The notes under the pieces: generated by a model
Seen by the model: the letters and a program-made list of their open reading frames with translations, nothing else
Told to the model about the DNA's origin: nothing
Databases searched by the model: none
Assembly: GCA_000155695.1 (NCBI GenBank)
Contig: DS990592.1
Span: 2,518,473-2,582,472, forward strand
Direction: 5' to 3'
Origin: Verrucomicrobiia bacterium DG1235
Lineage (GTDB): Bacteria; Verrucomicrobiota; Verrucomicrobiia; Opitutales; Opitutaceae
DNA: 64,000 bases
In this document: piece after piece, positions 9,500 through 19,925 of the stretch
How the letters are laid out: each line of letters begins with the position of its first letter
How positions within the stretch are numbered: position 1 is the first letter of the stretch
Translations under genes and position numbers: made by a program

Positions 9500-12400
9500 C
9501 TAGCCTTCTCTACGAAGGATGCGACTGAGGACTTCCTTCAATTTCTCCGGCACGACTGGCTTGCTCAGATAGTCATCCATACCCGCGGCGATACATTTTT
9601 CACGGTCGCCCCGCATGGCATTAGCAGTCATAGCGACGATTGGCACCTTGGCTCGCCAATCCTTCATTTCACGTATTTTGCGAGAAGCATCCAGGCCGTC
9701 CATCACCGGCATCTGCCAATCCATCAAAACAGCATCGAGCTTGTCGGCTCCCTCCACCCTTTCGAGCGCCTCCAACCCATCGCACGCCACGACTACCGAA
9801 ACCCCTAAGGAACTCAACATGTGAGTGGCTACCTTTCGATTAACAGGATGATCCTCCACCAGAAGCACTCTAAATCCAGCGAATACTCCATCCGCTCCGA
9901 CCTTTGGCACCTCCTCTCCTAGCCCCTCGTCCTCAGCATCGCGCAAGTCAATCTTCCGCAAACACGATTCAAGCCGAGCCCTGCTGAACGGCTTCTGGAG
10001 CGTCCCAGCAATCTCCTCCTTGACTTTCGAGCTCAAAGCAAGAGCACGCAAAGGGTTCGAAAAAGACACCACACCTACGAGACGAGGTTGATCAAGCGAC
10101 ACAAGATCCCAGAGAAGCTGTTCATGAGAGCGGCCGTGCACCTGACCTGCGAATACAACAGCGCCAATGCGACAACGAGCTAACGCTCCCTCCATTTCAC
10201 TCAAGTCCGCGAAAAGCCGCGACTGGACACCGAATCGCTTTAGCTCCGACAAAAGGCTCTCTCCATGCGGCCAGTCATTATCGAGCACAAACGCCTCCCA
10301 GCCTATAGCCTCGAGCGAACGCTGCCTCCCTCGACCTTCCACGACAGCGACTTTTCCCAACCGTATGATGAAACTAAACTCAGACCCCAGCCCAACCTTG
10401 CTCGTCACTTGAATCTCACCACCCATCTTCTCGCACAAGCGCTTGCAAATAGCCAAGCCCAACCCAGTCCCACCATACTTGCGGGTAGTCGTGGAATCAA
10501 CCTGTCGAAAAGAGTCGAACAAGGATCCAAACGCCGTTTCTGGTATACCGATACCAGTGTCTTTCACGCTAAAGCCCAAAACATAGTGCGTATCTGTTTC
10601 CTCGATACAGGCTCCACTAATATCGACCCGGCCGGAAATAGTAAATTTGATCGCGTTAGTAGCCAAGTTTAGCAAAATTTGCCTAACCCTCCCAGGGTCG
10701 CCAAGCACCATTCCTTCAGTCGCCGTATCCAAATAACAACTAAAGCCCAAGCCCTTTTCATCCGCCTGCAGCGAGACCATTCCGGTGAGCTCTTCCATAA
10801 TCTCACGCAAATCAAACGGCACCTCTTCTAGCTCCAGCTCATTCGCTTCAATTTTCGTGTAGTCAAGAATATCGTTAATCAGAGAAAGCAAGGACTCGGC
10901 TGAAGCCCGAATAGTGCCTACGAAATTCGACTGCTCTTTGCTCATATCCATCTCAGCCAACAGACTCGACAATCCTATAATCGCGTTCATTGGCGTCCGA
11001 ATCTCATGACTCATCGACGCCAAAAACACGTTCTTAGTTCGACTAGCCGATTCAGCGGCTTGCTTCGCCTCCTCGAGTTCGGAGTTGCTCAACTTCAACT
11101 CCATCAGAGCTTCGCTCAACTGATCCGTTCGCTTGTTAAACCAATAAGCGATTCGGCCAAACTCATCGTCTCCCTCCAACTCGAGACGCCCCCTACTTTG
11201 TCCTTCGAGAGCGAGCTTGCGAACCTCTCCTCGCAAAGCATTCGCCGGAGAAAAAACACTCCTCCAAAGAAAAAAATATAAAAGTATACAGATTATGAAT
11301 ACAACAATCAGTACCAGTTTAGAAACTCGCCCTACTACCAACGCCACCGCCTTATCCGAATATTCAGAAGGCATAGCGATCAGAACCACCCAATCCGTAG
11401 AAGGGACGGAAAACAGGCTCACCAAGGCGCTTTGCCCCAGAAGAAACTCCTTCTCGACCCGAAACTGCTGCACCTTTTCGCCTGAACTACGGCGATAGAT
11501 TAGCGATTCAGCAATACTCTTAGCCTCTATCTCGTCAATCTGGTAAGACTCAGCATCGATCTTCGCCGCCAACCAACTCGACTCTCCCTCTTGAGATTCG
11601 CGACTTCCTAGCGGTCCACTCGTATGGAATTTTTCAATACGACTGGCGATCAATCCAAAAGAAGGGCTACCAGGAGAAACCTCACCCACTAAACGGTACT
11701 CCACTATCTTGTTTCCAGCCTCGTCAAGACTCGTTCGTCGTCCGAGCTCCGAATCAGGAAAAGATATCAAACGATTGTTTCGATCCACAGCGAAGGCATA
11801 GCCATCGATCTGCTGAGCCTGCTCAGCCATAAACTCAGAGATTCCATCGAGGCGAAGGTCAACTGTCGCGACACCCGCAAATCGCCCATCATTCCAATAA
11901 GGAGCCGTACAGGTTACCATCGGAACAAAAGAGTACGGATCCATGTATGACTTTGACCAATACACCTCACCTGGATTCAGATAGCGGGCGGGCACATACC
12001 ATTCCTCGTTATGATAGCCCATTCCATTCGGATCGTTGTAGTCGTCGAAATAGACCAGTCGTCTTTTTTCGTCACGCGACCAAAAAAACGACCGTCGATC
12101 CACACCCTCTTCATACTGATTCGGCTCTGGCCAAATCCCACCTCCAGCAATCAAGCGATTGTCCACCGATATCACAGCCTCTGAATCCAGCATCTCCGCT
12201 ATTACCGAAGAATAAACGGAATCATCCTTGGGCAAGCTTTCCCCTAACTTCGCCAAGCTCTTAGCCAAGGTCTCGGTGCTAACAACTCGCTCGCCAAGCT
12301 TCAGAACGATATTTTTGCCCACCTCTCGATGCAGCTTCTCAGCTTGATCGGAAAGGGTCCGGTGAGCAGCCGTCTGAATCGCGAAATAGGTTGCCCCAAT

Positions 12401-12541
12401 CACCAGAAGCAGAAACCCAAGCAGCCCTACAAAGACCCTGACTGAGAGCTGCTTATAGGAAGGGATATCCGATTCTTCCGATACGTTTAAAGACATAGGG
12501 GTGACCGACGCTTGGCTAAGCAAATGAGTGCGGATTCCCAT
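9500..12541 (-). CDS. Hybrid sensor histidine kinase with periplasmic Cache-like sensor and C-terminal receiver
   Basis: Residue numbers are counted from a TTG three codons upstream of the chosen ATG. A membrane helix ([18 protein letters not shown]) is followed by a large periplasmic region of dCache type ([18 protein letters not shown] segments), a second helix near 405-430, HAMP-like sequence, HisKA with [16 protein letters not shown] (His near 512), and HATPase_c with [10 protein letters not shown] (near 631) and [15 protein letters not shown]. Next is a receiver-like module lacking the phospho-acceptor Asp (AVVFAGQV at that place) but keeping LQKPF. The end is a full receiver with [13 protein letters not shown] (Asp near 943) and YLSKPV. 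It is probably a phosphorelay kinase passing phosphate to an Hpt protein elsewhere. It follows the ABC-F gene by about 100 bases. ATG at 12496 is an alternative start. Confidence 0.88.
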   Translation of the reverse strand: MGIRTHLLSQASVTPMSLNVSEESDIPSYKQLSVRVFVGLLGFLLLVIGATYFAIQTAAHRTLSDQAEKLHREVGKNIVLKLGERVVSTETLAKSLAKLGESLPKDDSVYSSVIAEMLDSEAVISVDNRLIAGGGIWPEPNQYEEGVDRRSFFWSRDEKRRLVYFDDYNDPNGMGYHNEEWYVPARYLNPGEVYWSKSYMDPYSFVPMVTCTAPYWNDGRFAGVATVDLRLDGISEFMAEQAQQIDGYAFAVDRNNRLISFPDSELGRRTSLDEAGNKIVEYRLVGEVSPGSPSFGLIASRIEKFHTSGPLGSRESQEGESSWLAAKIDAESYQIDEIEAKSIAESLIYRRSSGEKVQQFRVEKEFLLGQSALVSLFSVPSTDWVVLIAMPSEYSDKAVALVVGRVSKLVLIVVFIICILLYFFLWRSVFSPANALRGEVRKLALEGQSRGRLELEGDDEFGRIAYWFNKRTDQLSEALMELKLSNSELEEAKQAAESASRTKNVFLASMSHEIRTPMNAIIGLSSLLAEMDMSKEQSNFVGTIRASAESLLSLINDILDYTKIEANELELEEVPFDLREIMEELTGMVSLQADEKGLGFSCYLDTATEGMVLGDPGRVRQILLNLATNAIKFTISGRVDISGACIEETDTHYVLGFSVKDTGIGIPETAFGSLFDSFRQVDSTTTRKYGGTGLGLAICKRLCEKMGGEIQVTSKVGLGSEFSFIIRLGKVAVVEGRGRQRSLEAIGWEAFVLDNDWPHGESLLSELKRFGVQSRLFADLSEMEGALARCRIGAVVFAGQVHGRSHEQLLWDLVSLDQPRLVGVVSFSNPLRALALSSKVKEEIAGTLQKPFSRARLESCLRKIDLRDAEDEGLGEEVPKVGADGVFAGFRVLLVEDHPVNRKVATHMLSSLGVSVVVACDGLEALERVEGADKLDAVLMDWQMPVMDGLDASRKIREMKDWRAKVPIVAMTANAMRGDREKCIAAGMDDYLSKPVVPEKLKEVLSRILRREG

Positions 12542-12647
12542 GCGAAGCAAGAAAAACTACTAACTTTCATCAGTAGTAGCATATATCGACCTATCGGGCT
12601 ATACCAGCGCGGATACTCCACCCGACGGAGCGAGCGAGGCTGAAACG

Positions 12648-14276
12648 TTAACGCTTCCCAGATTGCTCCTGCTCGATACGCGCGATGTATTCGCTCACGT
12701 TACACGTCAGCAGGCGAGTGCCATCCTTGCGCACCTCAAGAACCTTGTTTACGAGCGGATCGAGAAAGTCGCGGTCGTGACTCACCAGAATCACCGTTCC
12801 GTCAAAGGCCTTGATCGCGTCCTGCAGCGTTTCCTTGCTTCGAATATCAAGGTGATTGGTCGGTTCGTCCAAGATAATCGTGTTCGCCCGCTTCATCAGG
12901 ATCTTTGCCAAAGCGAGGCGATTGCGTTCCCCGCCCGAGAGCACCGTAGTCGGCTTGAACACATCGTCTTTCCGAAAAAGAAGAGCTCCTAAAACAGCGC
13001 GCGGATTCGCATCCTCATGACCAGCGTCAGCCGCTGCCGCCTCGACCTCTTCAAGCACCGTCTTCTCTGGGTCGAGCTCCTCCGCCTGCTGCTGCGCGAA
13101 ATAGGCGAGCACCGTATTCAAACCAACAACACGTTCTCCAGCCTGAAAGGGTTCTGTACCGGCCAGCACCCGAGCGAGCGTGGACTTACCCGCGCCATTA
13201 ACACCGACAACCGCAATCCGATCCCCCTTGTCGATATGGAAACTGAAATTGTTGAACACCTCGATATCGCCGTACGACTTCGACATGTTGATCAGTTCGA
13301 TCACCTTCTGGCTGCTCGGAGGCGGCTCCGGAAAACGGAAAAACATTTTCTTCTCCGTTTTCGGCATTTCGATGAGATCGATTTTCTCGAGCGCCTTGAT
13401 GCGACTCTGTACCATCGAGGCCTTCTTCACGTTCGAGCGAAAACGATTGATGAAATCCTTCTGCCGTTGAATCTCCTTCTCCTGGTTCGCCTTCTGCTTG
13501 CGAAGCGCCTCAAGTCGAGCTTCCGACTCCTTGATGTAGAAACTGTAGTTCCCCTTGTAGGATTCGATGTTTCCTAGGCTCAAGTGCAATGTTCGATCCG
13601 TCACCGCGTTTAGGAAGGCGCGGTCGTGGGAGATGATCATAATCGCTCCTTCGTAACGAGTAAGGTAATCCTCAAACCAGTTTTGAGCAATGATGTCCAA
13701 ATGATTGGTCGGCTCGTCAAGAAGCAGCAAGGAAGGCTGTCTCAGCAACAGCTTGGCCAACGCGATTCGCATCTGCCACCCACCAGAAAACTCGCCCGTA
13801 TCCCGATCCATATCCTCGATCGCAAACCCTAGACCAAGCAGCACGCGCTCGATCTTAGACTTCATCTTCTCCGGCTCGTACTCCTCTAGCTTGTGTTCCC
13901 AGCCGCCGATCGTGTCGATCATGTCGTAATACTCCTCGCTGCTAGTATCCATCTCAGCGAGTTTCTCGTCGGCTTCGTCGATTTTTGCCTGCAGCTCCAA
14001 AGCGTCGTCAAAAGCCGTCTCGACTTCCTTGTAGAGCGTGCGCCCCCTCACCTCGATACCATCCTGAGGCAGATAGCCGAGCGACACCCAACTGGGCTTT
14101 TCAAACTCCCCCCGATCGATCTCCACCTCGTCGAGCATCAGCTTGAGGAGGGTCGACTTGCCGGCTCCGTTAGAGCCCACTAGCCCGATACGGTCACGCA
14201 CGCCAATCGTCAGCGAAACGTCGCCGAAAATCACTTTCTCGCCGTAGCGAAGATGAAGGTTCTTGAGTCCGATCAT
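12648..14276 (-). CDS. ABC-F family ATPase (ribosome-associated type)
   Basis: A 542-residue soluble protein with two ABC nucleotide-binding domains and no membrane segments. The first has Walker A GSNGAGKS near residue 35, signature FSGGWQMRIALA and Walker B LLLLDEPTNHLD. The second has GVNGAGKS near 362, LSGGERNRLALA and IILDEPTNHLD. Between them lies the charged helical linker (EARLEALRKQKANQEKEI) that in ABC-F proteins reaches into the ribosomal P/E-site region. Family members such as EttA, Uup and YbiT relieve or control stalled translation, and some give antibiotic protection. Which subfamily this is cannot be settled by eye. It is a likely transcription unit of its own, downstream of the desaturase terminator. 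Confidence 0.9.
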   Translation of the reverse strand: MIGLKNLHLRYGEKVIFGDVSLTIGVRDRIGLVGSNGAGKSTLLKLMLDEVEIDRGEFEKPSWVSLGYLPQDGIEVRGRTLYKEVETAFDDALELQAKIDEADEKLAEMDTSSEEYYDMIDTIGGWEHKLEEYEPEKMKSKIERVLLGLGFAIEDMDRDTGEFSGGWQMRIALAKLLLRQPSLLLLDEPTNHLDIIAQNWFEDYLTRYEGAIMIISHDRAFLNAVTDRTLHLSLGNIESYKGNYSFYIKESEARLEALRKQKANQEKEIQRQKDFINRFRSNVKKASMVQSRIKALEKIDLIEMPKTEKKMFFRFPEPPPSSQKVIELINMSKSYGDIEVFNNFSFHIDKGDRIAVVGVNGAGKSTLARVLAGTEPFQAGERVVGLNTVLAYFAQQQAEELDPEKTVLEEVEAAAADAGHEDANPRAVLGALLFRKDDVFKPTTVLSGGERNRLALAKILMKRANTIILDEPTNHLDIRSKETLQDAIKAFDGTVILVSHDRDFLDPLVNKVLEVRKDGTRLLTCNVSEYIARIEQEQSGKR

Positions 14277-14311
14277 GGTTCTTAAAAATCGCGCACCCTA
14301 GCAAGGGCGGG

Positions 14312-14352
14312 AAAAAAAACAACGGCTCATTCAACAAAAATCGAATGAGCCG
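14312..14352 (-). terminator. Intrinsic terminator of the desaturase gene
   Basis: On the minus strand a 10-bp stem CGGCTCATTC/GAATGAGCCG (14323-14332 with 14343-14352) is followed by TTG and eight T. It lies 35 bases after the desaturase stop and upstream of the ABC-F start. Confidence 0.88.
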
Positions 14353-14386
14353 CGAAAGATAATTTGTAGCCGTCTAGCTGTAAGTC

Positions 14387-15493
14387 CTAATGAGCATGTT
14401 CCAGCTCGTAGCGGGCAGACGTGAATTCAGTCAGCTTGATCCACGACTTCCACATCGCGTGCAACTCCTGCTTGTGGAGCTTGATCTCGATCTCCAGAAG
14501 CTTGCGCCGCTCGTCCGTCGAATTCTTGAGCTCCTTGATCTTCGACATCAAGGCCGACGCCTTGTCCTCGAAGCTATCGGACAGATGCTCGAGTCGAGCG
14601 TGCAAATCCTTCGAAGTCTCGTCGATTTCGTGACGAATCCGCTCGAGCAAAAGATTCTTATCCTTCTTGACCAACATTTGGCGAAGCTTCACGTCGCTGA
14701 CCCAACGCAAGTCAGACACGAGACCGAGCTTGGACGAAGTCCAGATCAGCCATTTCGTCGGATCGAAGTGGTACCAGCGAACGCCATTTCGATAGTCGTT
14801 GGCCATCGTGTGATGATAATTGTGGTAACCCTCGCCGAAGGTGAAGAGAGCCAACACCGCATTGTCCACCGCCGTCAATTCCTTGGCATAGGTGCGAGCG
14901 CCCCAGACATGGCAGAGACTATTGATAAACCAAGTACAGTGGTGGATCGCGAAGAGTCTCATGAAAAAGCCCGCGAACAAAGCCGCCAGCGGATGCATGA
15001 AAAAACAGCCAATACCCACGACAGCCACGTTCACCGCTATGGTAAGCCAAGCGTAGTGATTGTGCTGAAACATCACGCGCGGGTTCCTCAAAAGATCCTT
15101 GACCAGACGCTCGTCAATCGGATTCCGATAAGTGAACATCCACCAAATGTGGGCGTACCAGAAACCCTTGTTGATATTGTACGGATCCTTGTCCGTATCG
15201 ACATGGCTGTGGTGGATTCGATGGTCGTGCGACCACTGAAGAGCGGATGCCTCGATCGCCAAGCTAGACGACAGCAAGCAAGCCCACTCGTAAACCGGCT
15301 TCGCCTTGTAGGTGTTGTGCGAAAACAGCCGGTGGTAGCCTGCCGTGATCGAAAACACCGAGATCGCCCACGTTACTCCGAAAAGCACCAGCGACTCCCA
15401 GCTGAACACCGAGATATATGCCGGCAGCAATGCGATCAGCAATACGTGATAGCCAGCGATGAAAGCGAAAATTCCCCAATTCTTTATGCGCAT
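14387..15493 (-). CDS. Acyl-CoA/fatty-acid desaturase (delta-9 type) with C-terminal coiled coil
   Basis: This membrane di-iron enzyme puts a double bond into acyl chains. The three histidine boxes are all present: HRLFSH near residue 56, HDHRIHH near 89 and HNYHH near 223, set between hydrophobic pairs of helices (FAIHHCTWFINSLCHVWG also matches the family). After about residue 280 the protein carries a charged helical tail of some 80 residues that looks like a coiled coil and is not part of the catalytic fold. A complete terminator follows. Since the neighbours are not lipid genes, it is probably regulated alone, for instance in membrane fluidity control. Confidence 0.92.
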   Translation of the reverse strand: MRIKNWGIFAFIAGYHVLLIALLPAYISVFSWESLVLFGVTWAISVFSITAGYHRLFSHNTYKAKPVYEWACLLSSSLAIEASALQWSHDHRIHHSHVDTDKDPYNINKGFWYAHIWWMFTYRNPIDERLVKDLLRNPRVMFQHNHYAWLTIAVNVAVVGIGCFFMHPLAALFAGFFMRLFAIHHCTWFINSLCHVWGARTYAKELTAVDNAVLALFTFGEGYHNYHHTMANDYRNGVRWYHFDPTKWLIWTSSKLGLVSDLRWVSDVKLRQMLVKKDKNLLLERIRHEIDETSKDLHARLEHLSDSFEDKASALMSKIKELKNSTDERRKLLEIEIKLHKQELHAMWKSWIKLTEFTSARYELEHAH

Positions 15494-15668
15494 AGGATTT
15501 AGTACAAGAGCTCAAAAGGGCGCGGAATCAGCTTATTGGCCAGCCTATCTTCTCTTTGAGACACAATTTTTAATAACGCGAATTAGACACCAGACCGGCC
15601 TGATCGTGCCATTATTTCCAAAAGCGAATTGCCTTCCCACACTAGAAGCGCCACCCAACATCACAAAA

Positions 15669-16325
15669 ATGCAAGCTACACCCGATAAAATTCGCGGCAT
15701 CCTCATCGATATGGACGGCACATTCGTCGACCATCTCCAAACCCTAACGCGTTGCTTCCAATACGCTTGCCGAGAATTAGGATTCCCGGAACCCTCCGCC
15801 GAAAAAGTCAGACGCAGCATCGGCGGCTCCATGCCAGTCACGATCCAGAAATTCCTTCCGGCCGAACACGTCGAGGCGGGCAAGGAGCTCTGGAGACAAC
15901 GCTTCGAGGAAATTCACCTCCAAGGCGTCGTCGTCCTCCCGGGCGCCGGCGAACTGCTCGACCACTGCCAGTCTTCCGAAATCTCAGCTGCGATTTTCAC
16001 CAACAAAACCGGCACACACTCCCGCGCCATCATCGAAAACGAGGGCTTCACTAGCCAACTCGCTTTCGTTCTCGGAGCGGAAGACACCGAATACCGCAAG
16101 CCGCAGCCGGAATTCACCGCAGCAGCCATAGAGAAAATCGGAATGCGAGGCGAAGAGCTAGCCATGGTCGGCGACTCGCCCTTCGACATCCAAGCCGCCC
16201 GAGCAGGCGGCATGACAGCCCTTTGCGTCACCACCGGCTCGCATTCCCGAGAGGAGCTCTTCGAGGAAGGCGCCGACCACGTTTTCGACTCTCTCAGAGA
16301 AGTTGCAGACTGGCTCCGCAGCTAA
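15669..16325 (+). CDS. HAD-family phosphatase (phosphoglycolate phosphatase-like)
   Basis: A 218-residue cytosolic haloacid dehalogenase. Motif I is IDMDGTFVDH with the nucleophile and acid/base Asp pair, motif II is FTNKTG, the Lys region is RKPQPE, and motif III/IV is VGDSPFDIQAARAGGM. The helical cap between motifs I and II marks the Gph/beta-phosphoglucomutase type. The ATG at 15669 is chosen because upstream in-frame codons have no family similarity and run back into the desaturase promoter region. RecD2 follows 45 bases later on the same strand. The substrate is not certain; phosphoglycolate from DNA-damage repair would fit beside a helicase but this is inference. Confidence 0.85.
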   Translation: MQATPDKIRGILIDMDGTFVDHLQTLTRCFQYACRELGFPEPSAEKVRRSIGGSMPVTIQKFLPAEHVEAGKELWRQRFEEIHLQGVVVLPGAGELLDHCQSSEISAAIFTNKTGTHSRAIIENEGFTSQLAFVLGAEDTEYRKPQPEFTAAAIEKIGMRGEELAMVGDSPFDIQAARAGGMTALCVTTGSHSREELFEEGADHVFDSLREVADWLRS

Positions 16326-16370
16326 AATCCACCTTGCGGCTGCAGGCAAATCCGCTACCCATTAGCCACC

Positions 16371-18554
16371 TTGCCACCCGTCCCCAACAGCGAATCCCTC
16401 TCCGGCGTCCTCGAACGCATCATCTTCTTCAACGAAGAAAACAATTACACCATCGCCGAGCTCAGACCGGGCGACGGCTCGGAGAAAGTCACCATCACAG
16501 GCCAACTAGGCGGCGTCCAATGCGGCGAAACCCTTCGCCTACAGGGCAGCTGGACCAAGCACCCGACCCACGGTCCGCAGTTCAAAATCGCCGCCTTCAA
16601 GTCCGAACTGCCCGCATCCATTTACGGGATACGCAAGTACCTCGGCAGCGGACTCGTCAAAGGCGTCTCCAAGGGCATCGCCGAACGCATCGTCAAGCGC
16701 TTCGGCGACGACACCCTGCGCATCATCTCGGAAGAATCCGCCCGGCTACAGGAAGTCAGCGGAATCGGCAAGCAACGCGCCCACTCCATCAAGGAAGCCT
16801 GGGACGAGCAAGTGGTGCAGCGCGAGCTCTTCATCTTCGGACAAACCTACGGCCTCTCTCCGGCCCTCTGCCTGCGCATGTACAAGCAATTCGGACCGGA
16901 AGCCACCGCCGTCCTGCGCAACGAACCCTACCGCGCCGCCCGCGAAGTCCAAGGCATCGGCTTCAAGACCGCCGACAAGATCGCAATCAACACCGGCATC
17001 CCCAACGACTCCCCGCAACGCATCGACGCAGGCATCGAGTTCGTCCTCCAGGAACTGCAAGACGACGGCCACACCGCCTACCCGAGTGAAGATCTCAGCG
17101 CCCTCGCCGCCGAAACCCTCCAATCCGATAGCGAGCACATCCGCCACGGAATCGAACGCCTCCTCGAATCAAAAGCTCTCCGCTCCACCGTAGCACAAAA
17201 CGGACACGCGTATCTACAACTCCCCTACAACTTCTTCGCCGAGGAAAAAATCGCCCTCGCCATCAAACGCCTCAAGGAAACGCCGAGCGGACTTCCCGAC
17301 ATCAAGCGCGACATTGCGGTAAACTGGGCCGAAGAAAAAGCGGGCTTCGCATTCGGCGACTCCCAAAAAGACGCCATCAAAGGCTCGATCGCCAACAAAG
17401 TCTTCATCCTCACCGGCGGTCCCGGCACCGGCAAGACCACTATCCTCCGCGCCGTCGTCGCCATCCTGAAAGCGAAAAAGGCCAAAATCCTCCTCGCCGC
17501 CCCGACCGGCCGAGCCGCCCAGCGCCTCTCCGAGTCCACCCACGCCTACGCCCAGACCATCCACCGCCTCCTAAAATTCGACCCCTCTGAAGGCGGCTTC
17601 GTCATGAACGAAAACAAGCCGCTTTCAGCCGACGTCGTCATCGTCGACGAGGCCTCCATGCTCGATGCTCGCCTCGCCGCCGCCCTCCTCCAAGCCATCC
17701 CCTCAAAAGCCCACCTCATCCTCGTGGGCGACGTCGACCAGCTCCCCTCAGTCGGAGCGGGCAACGTTCTGAAAGACCTCATCGCGTCTCGAAAAATCCG
17801 ATACGTCACCCTGGACGTCGTCTTTCGCCAGCAGAAGTTCAGCTCCATCGTCCACTACGCCCACGCCATAAACAAAGGCGAAGTCTCGCTTCCCACAGCC
17901 CTCGAGGACGTCCGCCAGCTCGACCCAAAAAAGGACTTCCAATTCGTGTCCGCAACCGACCAGAACGACGCCGCCCAAAAGGTCGCCGAAGTATTCAAAT
18001 CCTTCATAGCTGGCGAACTTCACCTCGACCCAATCGCGGACGCCCAAACCCTCGCCCCCATGCACAAAGGCATGGCCGGAGTGGGCAACCTCAACCAAAC
18101 CCTCCAACTAGCGCTCAACAAAAACACCGAAGCCATGCCCTTCGGAACGCTCAAGTTCAAGGTCGGCGACAAGGTCATCCAAACGCGAAACAACTACGAC
18201 AAGAATATCTTCAACGGCGACATCGGCATCGTCACCGGACTAGACGGAGTCAACGGACTGCTAGACGTCGATTTCGACGGACTCGAAACGACCTACGACA
18301 AATCGGAAATGATCGACCTCCAACTCGCCTACGCCGTCAGCATCCACAAGTCCCAAGGCAGCGAATACCCCGTAGTGGTCATCCCACTACTAAAAGCTCA
18401 TTTCATGATGCTGCAGCGAAACCTCATCTACACTGCCGTCACCCGTGGAAAGAAAAAGATCATCATCGTCGGCGAGCCCGCCGCCTACGCCATGGCCGTT
18501 CGAAATTCCGACGCAAAATCCCGCTGCACCCTCCTTCAGGAATTCCTCAGGTAA
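16371..18554 (+). CDS. recD2: RecD2-type SF1B DNA helicase
   Basis: A 727-residue 5'-3' helicase of the RecD2 family, which acts without RecB or RecC in DNA repair. The N-terminal half has an OB-like region and helix-hairpin-helix segments (EVSGIGKQRAHSIKEAW, EVQGIGFKTADKIA). The helicase core has Walker A TGGPGTGKTT near residue 348, Walker B VVIVDEASMLD, motif III LILVGDVDQLPSVGAG, motif IV-like VVFRQQ, and the C-terminal motifs AYAVSIHKSQGSEYPVV and YTAVTRGKKK. The length is normal for the family. The start is a TTG directly before PPVPNSESLSG; no better ATG is in frame near the N-terminus. Confidence 0.93.
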   Translation: MPPVPNSESLSGVLERIIFFNEENNYTIAELRPGDGSEKVTITGQLGGVQCGETLRLQGSWTKHPTHGPQFKIAAFKSELPASIYGIRKYLGSGLVKGVSKGIAERIVKRFGDDTLRIISEESARLQEVSGIGKQRAHSIKEAWDEQVVQRELFIFGQTYGLSPALCLRMYKQFGPEATAVLRNEPYRAAREVQGIGFKTADKIAINTGIPNDSPQRIDAGIEFVLQELQDDGHTAYPSEDLSALAAETLQSDSEHIRHGIERLLESKALRSTVAQNGHAYLQLPYNFFAEEKIALAIKRLKETPSGLPDIKRDIAVNWAEEKAGFAFGDSQKDAIKGSIANKVFILTGGPGTGKTTILRAVVAILKAKKAKILLAAPTGRAAQRLSESTHAYAQTIHRLLKFDPSEGGFVMNENKPLSADVVIVDEASMLDARLAAALLQAIPSKAHLILVGDVDQLPSVGAGNVLKDLIASRKIRYVTLDVVFRQQKFSSIVHYAHAINKGEVSLPTALEDVRQLDPKKDFQFVSATDQNDAAQKVAEVFKSFIAGELHLDPIADAQTLAPMHKGMAGVGNLNQTLQLALNKNTEAMPFGTLKFKVGDKVIQTRNNYDKNIFNGDIGIVTGLDGVNGLLDVDFDGLETTYDKSEMIDLQLAYAVSIHKSQGSEYPVVVIPLLKAHFMMLQRNLIYTAVTRGKKKIIIVGEPAAYAMAVRNSDAKSRCTLLQEFLR

Positions 18555-18599
18555 AACTCCGTCGAAGCCCGCTCGGCACGCGGTCATCGCTCCAAAACC

Positions 18600-19868
18600 C
18601 TACACCCGCTTCAACGCCAGCGTCACATTGGCCCCGCCAAAGCCGCTGCTATTACTCAAAGCAATCTTCGGTCCCTCGCTCAAAGTCTCGCGAATCACGT
18701 TCAACCCCTCGAACTCCGGATCCAGCTCGCGTATATGCGCCGAGCCCGGAGTGATTCCTTCCTTCATGCTAAGCGACACAATCGACGCCTCCAAAGCGCT
18801 GGCCAAACTCAAGCCATGTCCCGTCAAAGCCTTCGTGCTGGAAACCTTAGGTGTATGTCCTTGATTCGTGAATACTTTCTTTAAAGCTCGGCCCTCGCTC
18901 AAATCGCCAATCATCGTCGATGTCGCATGAGCATTGACGTAGTCAACGTCTCCCACGTCGACACCCGTCGATCTTAGAGCTCGTTGCATCGCCTCGACGA
19001 GGCCTACCCCCTCAGGATGAGACATCGCGACATTGTGCCCGTCGCTCGCCTGTCCCCAGCCGAGCAGCTCCGCGTAGGGAGTCACTCCGCGGCGAAGCAC
19101 TTCCGCCTCGCTCTCGAGTACAAGCACCGCTCCTCCCCCCGTACTGACAAATCCATTACGCCGCTTATCAAACGGACAAGATGCCGCTTCAGGGTCGCCC
19201 TCTAGCGAAAGGGCACGCATCCCAGAAAACGGAAGCAAGCTCTCATCGTTGAGATCCTCGCCCGCAGCCACAAACATTCGTTTCTGACGCCCAAGAGCAA
19301 TATCATCGTAGGCAAACCCTATCGCATGCCCAGAAGACGCGCACGCGGAAGAAAAGCCGCAGGAGTTCCCGAGTATCTTAAAATTGGCTACAAAATTAAA
19401 ACTTAACGTCCCCGCAATCGAAGCGACGATTCCCGTCGGAGGACAGCGCATAGGTCCCATCTGGTGCAGCCGCGTCATATTCTGGTGAATCATCCGAGTC
19501 GAACCGCCAGAAGACGTATACATCCCAGTATCCAAATTGGAAACATCCCCCTCATCCAATCCCGCGCTCTCGATGGCCTGCATCATCGATGTGTAAACGT
19601 AAGGTCCATGCGGGGGCATGGAACGCAACTGATCACGACGAATCCGATACTTCGCCGGCAAAACCCAATCTTCGAAGTCCGAAGAACTCACGTCGAACTC
19701 CTTAACAGTGCCCGCAAGCTTAACATCGGTCGGTATCCGCACGTTTTGTGGGCTAAAAGGAGCAAATCCGTGCTTCAATTTCCTCAGGCTATCCGCTACC
19801 TCAGCGAGGTCATTTCCGATGCTGCTTACGATTCCTAGTCCTGTTACAAATACTCGCTCAAGTGCCAT
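18600..19868 (-). CDS. Beta-ketoacyl-ACP synthase (FabF/KAS II-like)
   Basis: A 422-residue thiolase-fold condensing enzyme. The catalytic Cys lies in NSCGFSSACASSGHA (near residue 174), the two His in NAHATSTMIGD (near 313) and LTGHGLSLAS (near 351), and the C-terminus has the family ending NSSGFGGANVTLALKR. The ATG at 19868 (MALERVFVTGLG) is favoured over a GTG at 19901. It follows the ACP-dehydratase fusion gene by 57 bases on the same strand, so the two probably make a dedicated acyl product. The first part of the substrate motif (SACASS) is typical for FabF-like enzymes. Whether it serves housekeeping lipid synthesis or a special product is unknown. Confidence 0.9.
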   Translation of the reverse strand: MALERVFVTGLGIVSSIGNDLAEVADSLRKLKHGFAPFSPQNVRIPTDVKLAGTVKEFDVSSSDFEDWVLPAKYRIRRDQLRSMPPHGPYVYTSMMQAIESAGLDEGDVSNLDTGMYTSSGGSTRMIHQNMTRLHQMGPMRCPPTGIVASIAGTLSFNFVANFKILGNSCGFSSACASSGHAIGFAYDDIALGRQKRMFVAAGEDLNDESLLPFSGMRALSLEGDPEAASCPFDKRRNGFVSTGGGAVLVLESEAEVLRRGVTPYAELLGWGQASDGHNVAMSHPEGVGLVEAMQRALRSTGVDVGDVDYVNAHATSTMIGDLSEGRALKKVFTNQGHTPKVSSTKALTGHGLSLASALEASIVSLSMKEGITPGSAHIRELDPEFEGLNVIRETLSEGPKIALSNSSGFGGANVTLALKRV

Positions 19869-19925
19869 GTCGCTCTGATGTCTTCCTAGCGAGGAAAACA
19901 CTAAGCTAGCCGAGACAAGTCGAGC

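Noticed and set aside
14390..15502. Plus-strand frame of 370 codons
   Set aside because: It lies fully opposite the desaturase gene, whose three histidine boxes and terminator are convincing; the antisense product has no family features.
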